A stretch of 11,420 bases of DNA, taken from the NCBI GenBank assembly GCA_034434895.1, contig DAOTYI010000269.1:1-11420 (forward strand), written 5' to 3'. Below the pieces are notes generated by a model. That model was not told the origin of the DNA. It did no database searches and worked only from the letters and a program-made list of their open reading frames with translations. The stretch is from DAOTXL01 sp034434895. GTDB lineage: Bacteria; Chloroflexota; Anaerolineae; JAAYZQ01. Both the position numbers and the translations under genes were made by a program. This document shows positions 6,080-11,420 of this stretch, one piece after another (position 1 is the stretch's first letter; each line of letters begins with the position of its first letter).

Positions 6080-8068
6080 ATGAACAAGGACAAACCGAGA
6101 ATCGGCGTCTATGTCTGTCAGTGCGGCTCCAACATCGCCGCCACGGTTGACACTGAAGCGGTGGCCAGGTTCGCTGCCAGCCTGGATGGGGTGGTGTTGG
6201 CCCGTGTCAACAAGTATACCTGTTCCGACCCCGGCCAGGCCATCATCCGCAACGACATCAAGGAGTATAAACTGGACCGGGTGATCGTCGCCTCCTGCAC
6301 CCCTCGGATGCACGAGCCTACGTTCCGCCGCACCCTGGAAAGCGCCGGGTTGAACCCCTACTATCTGGAGATGGCCAACATCCGCGAGCAGGTGTCGTGG
6401 GTGCACCCGGCCGGCGAGGACACCACCAACAAGGCCAAGGACCTGGTCGCTGCCGCTGTGGAGCGGGTGCAGCTCCACCAGGCGCTCTACCCCCGCAAGT
6501 CGCCCATCGAGCCGGCGGCCCTGGTGGTCGGTGGCGGCATCGCCGGCATCCAGGCTGCGTTGGACATCGCCGATGCCGGCTACAAGGTCTATCTGGTGGA
6601 GCGGGAACCGAGCATCGGCGGCAAGATGGCCCAACTGGACAAAACCTTCCCCACCCTGGATTGTGCCACCTGAATCCTGGGCCCCAAAATGATGGATGCC
6701 GGTCGGCATCCAAAGATCGAACTCCTCAGTTACAGCGAGATAGTAGAGGTCCACGGCTACGTAGGCAATTTTGACGTCAAGGTCAAAATGAAGCCCCGGT
6801 ACGTGGACATTGAGAAATGCACCGGCTGTGGCGCCTGTGCGGCGGCCTGTGTCTGGCACGACCGGGTCTACAGCGAGTATGAAGCAGGCATGGGGCTGCG
6901 CAGCGCAGCGTACATCCCCTTTGCCCAGGCGGTGCCGATGAAAGCGGTCATTGACCCCAACTCCTGCCTGTTCCTGACGCGCGGCAAGTGCTCCCAGAAG
7001 TGCCTGCAGGCCTGCGAAGCCGGGGCTATTGACTTTGATCAAAAAGAGCAATTCCGCGACATCAAGGTCGGGGTCGTGGTGCTGGCCACCGGCTACGATC
7101 TGACCGACCATCCCTCGCTGGCCCGCTACGGCTATGGCCTCTACGACAATGTGATTGACGGCCTGCAATTCGAGCGGCTGTCCAGCGCCGCCGGGCCGAC
7201 GGGCGGCCGGATCATCACCCGCGACGGCCGCGTGCCCGAAACGACCGTCTTTTTACACTGCATCGCCAGCCGCGACGAACAGGCCCACGAATACTGCTCC
7301 CGCATCTGCTGCATGTATGGGATCAAGCAGGCTCACCTGGCCAAGGAAAAGACCGGCGGGGAGGTCTACCAGTTCTACATTGACATGCGCACGCCCGGCA
7401 AGGAGTATGAAGAGTTCTACAAGCGGATGCAGGAAGAAGGGATCCGTTACATACGCGGCAAGGTCGCCGAGGTGCTGCCCGACCCCAGCGGCAGCGGCAG
7501 GCTGTTGGTGCGCGGCGAAGACACCCTCCTGAACCGTTTTGTCGAGGTGCCCGCCGATCTGGTGGTGCTCCTCACGGCCATCACCCCGGCCAAAGGTTCC
7601 CGCGAGATCGGCCGGCTGTTCGGGGTCTCGGTGGGCAAGGACGGCTTTTTCACCGAGGCCCATCCCAAGCTCAAGCCGGTGGATACCATGACGGCCGGTG
7701 TCTTTCTGGCCGGCTGCGCTCAAGGCCCGCGCGACATCCCCGACACGGTCGCCCAGGCCAGCGGCGCCGCAGCCCGCGCCCTGATCCTGCTCAACCAGGG
7801 CGAGGTCGAGATCGAGCCGACCGTCGCCGAAGTGATCCGGGAAAAATGCTCCGGCTGCGGCGAGTGCATCCTGGCCTGCCCCTACACGGCCATCGAGCGG
7901 GTCGAAGGCAAAGCGCAGGTCAACATCGCCCTGTGCAAAGGGTGTGGCACCTGTGTCGGCGCCTGCCTGGCCAAGGCCATCATCGGCCATCACTTCACCG
8001 ACGAGGAACTGATCGCCCAGATCGAGGGCATCTTTGAGCGAGAGCCGGTGGAGGTATTCGCTTATTGA
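6080..8068 (+). CDS. hdrA: HdrA, flavin-containing bifurcating subunit, selenoprotein (Sec198)
   Basis: 662 residues when the in-frame TGA at 6671-6673 is read as selenocysteine. The family motif LDCxxCI is here LDCATUIL, so Sec198 replaces a conserved cluster-ligand Cys. Order of parts: N-terminal Cys region (C13, C15, C48, C73); FAD-binding VVGGGIAGIQAAL (149-161) and EREPSIGGKM; first ferredoxin motif C247-x2-C250-x2-C253-x3-C257; thioredoxin-reductase-like flavin domain with HCIASRDEQAHEYCSRICC; and a C-terminal 2[4Fe-4S] ferredoxin (C590/593/596/600 and C619/622/625/629). Length and both halves match HdrA fully, in one frame, with no decay. HdrA is the site of flavin-based electron bifurcation between ferredoxin and the HdrB side. 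ATG 6080 is chosen over GTG 6062 because GCGAGGA lies 8 nt upstream and it matches the family start. A hairpin follows the TGA (6694-6711). Confidence 0.95.
6694..6711 (+). promoter_or_regulatory. Bacterial SECIS-like hairpin in hdrA
   Basis: Arms GGATGCC (6694-6700) and GGCATCC (6705-6711) form a perfect 7-bp stem with the tetraloop GGTC. The first loop G is 28 nt after the TGA. GGUC in the loop matches the SelB-contacting loop of E. coli fdhF. The position is within the range known for bacterial SECIS elements, somewhat toward the long end. Confidence 0.82.
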
Positions 8069-8093
8069 CATCAGCCGGAACATCGAGTACAAT
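8065..8093 (+). promoter_or_regulatory. Sigma70-like promoter overlapping the hdrA stop
   Basis: Perfect -35 TTGACA (8065-8070; it contains the hdrA TGA stop), 17-nt spacer, -10 TACAAT (8088-8093, five of six consensus bases). Transcription would start around 8099-8101 and would cover mvhD, the Fe-S protein and fdhA. The start falls inside the tandem dyads directly downstream, the usual place for a repressor to block initiation. Confidence 0.7.
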
Positions 8094-8132
8094 GAGCACA
8101 AATTGCGCTCAATTGAGCGTAAATTGTGCTCA
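8093..8132. promoter_or_regulatory. Tandem 19-bp operator-like dyads at the promoter start site
   Basis: Two copies of TGAGCRYAAATTGYGCTCA at 8093-8111 and 8114-8132, identical at 16 of 19 bases, spaced 21 bp start to start (two helical turns). Each copy is itself a dyad (TGAGC...GCTCA), and together they make a 42-bp near-palindrome 8092-8133 with one mismatch and one G-T wobble per half. AT-rich against a GC-rich background. Their placement from the last base of the -10 box to about +33 suggests a repressor operator for a dimeric or tetrameric helix-turn-helix protein. I do not know the regulator, and none is encoded in this window. Confidence 0.7.
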
Positions 8133-8205
8133 TATGCTGCTTTTAGCCTGAAACTGGTACTCAGGGAGAAGTTGAGAGAATAGAACACTTGGGGAGATGC
8201 CATTC

Positions 8206-8634
8206 ATGAAACAAGCAGATGATTCCTTCGAGCCCCGCATTGTCGGGTTTCTGTGCAACTGGTGCAGCTATGCCGGCGCCGACGCGGCCGGCACTTCGCG
8301 CCTGAGATACGCCCCCAACATCCGCATCGTGCGCGTCATGTGTTCCGGGCGTGTCTCGCCCGAGCTGGTGGTCCGCACCTTCCGCGAGGGTGCCGATGGG
8401 GTGATGGTGCTTGGTTGACACATCGGCGACTGCCACTATGTTAGTGGCAATCATCGAACCGCCAAGCGGTTCCCCATCTTTCGCAACCTGTTGAGCTATG
8501 TGGGCATAGACCCGCAACGGCTGCGCCTGGAGTGGGTGTCGTCGTCCGAGGCCAACCGCTTTGTCGAGGTGGTCCAGGAGTTCACCAACCAGGTGCGGGC
8601 GCTCGGACCGCTGGAGACCAGGAAGGAGGCATAG
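8206..8634 (+). CDS. mvhD: MvhD, [2Fe-2S] electron-transfer subunit, selenoprotein (Sec71)
   Basis: 142 residues with the in-frame TGA (8416-8418) read as Sec71. The protein shows the full MvhD pattern: FLCNWCSYAGAD (C17, C20), VMCSGRV (C46), then GADGVMVLG-U-HIGDCHY, where the family has Cys or Sec, and C75, followed by the normal C-terminal half (RFPIFRNLL, EANRFVEVVQEF). These Cys/Sec residues bind the [2Fe-2S] cluster that passes electrons from the hydrogenase or formate dehydrogenase to HdrA. ATG 8206 is preferred to ATG 8197 because GGGGAG (8191-8196) is 9 nt before it. The TAG stop lies 1 nt before the next ATG. A Sec-containing counterpart (VhuD) is known in methanogens. Confidence 0.94.
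8431..8449 (+). promoter_or_regulatory. SECIS-like hairpin in mvhD
   Basis: TGCCACT (8431-8437) pairs perfectly with AGTGGCA (8443-8449), 7 bp, 5-nt loop ATGTT. The loop GU is 22-23 nt after the TGA. The loop lacks a G in its first two positions, so it is less canonical than the hairpins in hdrA and fdhA, but position and stem length agree with a bacterial SECIS. Confidence 0.7.
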
Positions 8635-8635
8635 C

Positions 8636-9427
8636 ATGGAACGACTGGACCCCCTTCGAGACAGGGTCAAAAGCCTGCTGGATGGCGGTGAGGTCGCGGG
8701 GGTGCTGGCCCTGCGCCGCAGCGGGCCGGCGACAACGCCCCACCTGTTCCGCCCCGGCGACAGCCTGGACGATCTGGCCTTGTGGCCCAAGTACCACCTG
8801 CCCAAGATCCTGGACCGGCTGCTGACAGCCCACCCGGAGGTGCGGCTGGGCATGGTGACGCGCGGCTGCGAAGAGCGCGGCCTGATCGAGATGGCCAAAC
8901 ACAACCAGGTGGACCTGAACCGCATCGTGCCGATCTACCTGGCCTGTACCGCCGCCGAACGGGACGAGTGCCGCTGTGCCTGGCCCTATCCCAGCCGGGT
9001 GGATGTCGGGGAAAAGGTGGAAGGCATCGCCGACGCGCTGGTGGCCGAGCATGAACAGCTCTCCCTGGCCGGGCGGACCGAGTTCTGGAAACGGCAGTTC
9101 GCCCGCTGCATCAAGTGCTACGCCTGCCGCACCGTCTGTCCCCAGTGTTTTTGCGAGGTGTGCGTCCTGGAGGACAACAAGTGGGTCGAGAGCGGCGTGC
9201 TGGCGCCCCCCTTCCCCTCCTACCACCTTATCCGCGCCTATCACACCGTCGCCAAGTGTGTCGGCTGTATGGAGTGTGAGCGGGCCTGCCCGGCCGAGAT
9301 CCCCCTGACCGTGCTCTATACCCTGCTGCGCCGCGACGCCGAGCAGATGTTCGGCTACGTACCCGGCCGCAGTGTAGAGGACCTGCCACCGCTGGTGGTG
9401 GAAACGCTGTGGCAAACGGCGCATTGA
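8636..9427 (+). CDS. Cys-rich FrhB/FdhB-like iron-sulfur protein linking FdhA to MvhD/HdrA
   Basis: 263 aa with a very strong Shine-Dalgarno AAGGAGG (8623-8629) inside the end of mvhD. The N-terminal half (LGMVTRGCEERGLIEMAKHNQ, then PIYLAC with C78 and C104, plus ECRC at 111-114) resembles the N-terminal domain of FrhB/FdhB-type coenzyme F420 hydrogenase/formate dehydrogenase beta subunits. The C-terminal half holds two ferredoxin motifs: C158-x2-C161-x2-C164-x3-C168 with extra C171, C173, C176, and C208-x2-C211-x2-C214-x3-C218. There are no membrane helices. Sitting between mvhD and fdhA, it probably wires FdhA to the Hdr complex. The family match is by recognition and not a search, and whether it binds flavin, NAD or F420 is open; the short length suggests only Fe-S transfer. 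Confidence 0.85.
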   Translation: MERLDPLRDRVKSLLDGGEVAGVLALRRSGPATTPHLFRPGDSLDDLALWPKYHLPKILDRLLTAHPEVRLGMVTRGCEERGLIEMAKHNQVDLNRIVPIYLACTAAERDECRCAWPYPSRVDVGEKVEGIADALVAEHEQLSLAGRTEFWKRQFARCIKCYACRTVCPQCFCEVCVLEDNKWVESGVLAPPFPSYHLIRAYHTVAKCVGCMECERACPAEIPLTVLYTLLRRDAEQMFGYVPGRSVEDLPPLVVETLWQTAH

Positions 9428-9449
9428 GGGAGCCAAAGGAGTTAGAAGA

Positions 9450-11420
9450 GTGGAATACAAGAATGTGTTGACAACCTGCATCTACTGTGGCACCGGCTGC
9501 GGCCTCTACCTGGAAGTGCTGGACGGCCGGGTGACAGGGGTACTGCCGGCCAAGGGCCATCCGGTGAGCGACGGCAAGCTGTGCGTCAAAGGGTGGAACG
9601 CCCATGCCTTTATCCATCACCCCGACCGGCTGACGACCCCCCTCATCCGCGAGCGGAAAGGGGGAGAGCTACGACCGGCAACCTGGGATGAGGCCCTGGA
9701 CCTGGTCGCCCATCGGCTTCTGGAGATCGGCCAGGCTCATGGCCCGGATGCCATCGGCTTTCTGGCCTCGGCCAAGTGCACCAACGAGGAAAACTATTTG
9801 CTGCAAAAGCTGGCGCGGGCAGTCATCGGCACCAACAACATTGACCACTGCGCCCGCCTCTGACACGCCCCCACTGTGGCCGGTCTGGCCGCAGCGTTTG
9901 GCAGTGGGGCAATGACCAACAGCATCCCCGAGTTCCAGGACAGCAACTGCCTGCTGATCACCGGCTCGAACACGACAGAAGGGCACCCGCTCATCGCCAC
10001 CTGGATCATGCGCGCTCAGAAACGGGGGGCGAAGGTGATCGTGGTGGACCCACGCAAAACGCAGATCGCCCGCCTGGCAGACCTCTATCTGTGCCAGCGG
10101 CCCGGCACCGATGTGGCCTGGCTTAACGGCATGATGCACGTTATCATCGCCGAGGAGCTGTACGACAAAGAGTTTGTCGAGAGCCGCACCGAGGGGTTCG
10201 AGGAGCTCAAAGCTGCCGTGGCCGAGTACACGCCGGAGCGGGTCGAGGCCATCACCGGCATCCCCGCCGCCGACCTGGCCGCCGCCGCGCGGATCTATGC
10301 TCAGTCTGGCCGGTCGGCCATCCTCTATACGATGGGCATCACCCAGCACACCACCGGTGTGGACAATGTGCTCTCCTGCGCCAACCTGGCCATGCTGACC
10401 GGCAACATCGGCCGGCCGGGCACGGGGGTCAACCCCCTGCGGGGCCAGAACAATGTGCAGGGTGCCTGCGACATGGGAGGACTGCCCAACGTCTATTCCG
10501 GTTACCAGGCGGTGACGCTCGACGCCGCTTATGCCAAATTCCAGGAAGCGTGGGGCAGCGCCGCCCCGCAACGGGTGGGGCTGACCGTTGTCGAAATGGT
10601 CAACGCTGCCCACGACGGCCGGCTGAGGGCGTTGTATGTGATGGCCGAGAACCCCATGATCTCCGACCCCGACATCAACCATGTGCGGGCAGCTCTGGAA
10701 CATTGTGAATTCCTGGTCGTCCAGGACCTCTTTCTCACCGAGACGGCTGAGCTGGCCGATGTGGTGCTGCCCGGCGTCAGCTTTGCCGAAAAGGATGGCA
10801 CCTTTACCAACACAGAACGCCGCATCCAGCGTGTGCGCCAGGCTATCTCGCCGCTGGGGCAGGCCCGCCAGGACTGGGAGATCGTCGCCGACCTGGGGCA
10901 AAGGATGCAAGGGGCAAGAGGGACGAGGCCCGAGGCACGATTCGGCGGCTGGCAATACGACTCCCCGGCCCAGATCATGGCCGAGATCGCGGCCCTGACC
11001 CCCTCCTATAGCGGCGTGACTTACGAGCGGCTGGAGCAGGCCGGCTCTCTGCAATGGCCGGTGCCTGCCGCCGATCACCCCGGCACGCCCTACCTGCACA
11101 AGGACAAATTCAGCCGGGGGTTGGGCAGGTTCACACCGGTGGCCTTCAAGGAGCCGGCCGAACTGCCCGACGACGAATATCCCCTGACCCTGACCACCGG
11201 CCGGATCATGTTCCACTATCACACCGGCAGCATGACCCGCCGCTCCGAAAAGCTGGACCAGGAGGTGCCGGAGGGCTATGTCGAGATCAGTCCTGAGGAT
11301 GCCATCCGGTTGGGGTTGGGCAAATCGGCCCGGGTGCGGGTGATCAGCCGCCGGGGTGAGATCGAAACCCGGGCCTGGATCACGCGCCGGGTGCCGCCGG
11401 GCCTGGTGTTCATCCCCTTC
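9450..11420 (+). CDS. fdhA: Formate dehydrogenase catalytic subunit, selenoprotein (Sec138), 3' end beyond window
   Basis: 657 residues to the window edge with the in-frame TGA (9861-9863) read as Sec138; probably only a few dozen residues are missing. GTG start at 9450 with AAAGGAG (9435-9441) 8 nt upstream. N-terminal [4Fe-4S] motif C10, C13, C17, C45 followed by K47; catalytic U138-H139 in DHCARL-U-HAPTV; R331 in NPLRGQNNVQGACDMG. These correspond to Sec140, His141 and Arg333 of E. coli FdhF. The rest (ITGSNTTEGHP, VDPRKTQIA, ENPMISDPD, FLTETAELADVVLP, LTTGRIMFHYHTGSMTRR) is the bis-MGD molybdenum/tungsten oxidoreductase fold. No twin-Arg signal is present, so it is cytoplasmic. It would oxidise formate or reduce CO2, coupled to the Hdr module. 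A short in-frame heptad insertion lies at residues 488-497. Confidence 0.95.
9874..9894 (+). promoter_or_regulatory. SECIS hairpin in fdhA
   Basis: Arms 9874-9881 (CTGTGGCC) and 9887-9894 (GGCCGCAG) form 8 bp with one G-T wobble around the loop GGTCT. The loop starts 19 nt after the TGA, the same distance and almost the same loop (AGGUCU) as the E. coli fdhF SECIS. This is the most canonical of the three hairpins. Confidence 0.88.
10918..10938 (+). repeat. In-frame heptanucleotide tandem repeat within fdhA
   Basis: Three heptamers, GAGGGAC, GAGGCCC and GAGGCAC, follow each other and add seven codons, so the frame is kept. The resulting residues (GARGTRPEAR, 488-497) lie in a stretch I expect to be a short loop in related enzymes. 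It looks like replication slippage or insertion of a short repeat. Confidence 0.55.

Noticed and set aside
6671..6673. hdrA read as two genes or a pseudogene broken by a nonsense mutation
   Set aside because: The frame continues without any shift, the TGA sits at a conserved Cys column, a SECIS-like hairpin follows, and two neighbouring genes show the same pattern.
8092..8133. CRISPR repeat or attachment site
   Set aside because: Only two units with a 2-bp gap, and no spacers or integrase; promoter position fits operators better.
9861..9863. fdhA nonsense mutation
   Set aside because: TGA is followed by the catalytic His and a SECIS nearly equal to that of E. coli fdhF.
9669..11222. Long minus-strand open frame of 517 codons
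   Set aside because: Antisense to fdhA with the same shadow composition; no family features.

Overview
The window comes from a GC-rich (roughly 60-65% by eye) bacterium with an anaerobic, formate-linked metabolism. Gene content (bacterial HdrA/MvhD/FdhA cluster, short palindromic repeats between genes, GC-rich codons) would fit an uncultured Chloroflexota/Anaerolineae-type or similar deep anaerobe, but the phylum is an inference and is not proven by the sequence. All genes I can support lie on the + strand.

Region 1 (1-2297) is the end of a surface-polysaccharide type operon: the C-terminal tail of a membrane protein, a GT4 glycosyltransferase and an ExoA-like GT2 glycosyltransferase with C-terminal membrane helices, the last two overlapping by ATGA. 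Region 2 (2298-2814) has no gene. It holds a row of four perfect or near-perfect palindromes, then a strong sigma70-like promoter (2533-2561) and a roughly 245-nt leader with mutually exclusive stem-loops.

Region 3 (2815-11420) is a formate module: a formate/nitrite-type channel fused to a response-regulator receiver domain; a fused HdrC-HdrB protein with two [4Fe-4S] motifs and two CCG domains; a small embedded toxin-antitoxin-like pair (98 aa helical protein plus DUF6516/TumE-like protein) of lower GC; HdrA; MvhD; a Cys-rich FrhB/FdhB-like iron-sulfur protein; and a formate dehydrogenase catalytic subunit that runs off the window end. Three of these genes (hdrA, mvhD, fdhA) are each interrupted by one in-frame TGA exactly where the family has a conserved Cys/Sec. 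Each TGA is followed within 19-28 nt by the apical loop of a 7-8 bp hairpin, so all three are read as selenoproteins and not as broken genes.

Taken together, the genes describe a cytoplasmic, formate-driven, flavin-based electron-bifurcating (or confurcating) Hdr complex: the channel passes formate, FdhA oxidises it (or reduces CO2), the Fe-S protein and MvhD carry electrons to the HdrA flavin, and HdrA splits them between ferredoxin and the HdrCB disulfide/Fe-S site. No hydrogenase large/small subunit is present, so FdhA appears to take the place MvhAG has in methanogens. A second sigma70-like promoter overlaps the hdrA stop codon and is followed directly by two tandem 19-bp operator-like dyads, implying that mvhD-FeS-fdhA can be controlled separately from the genes upstream.
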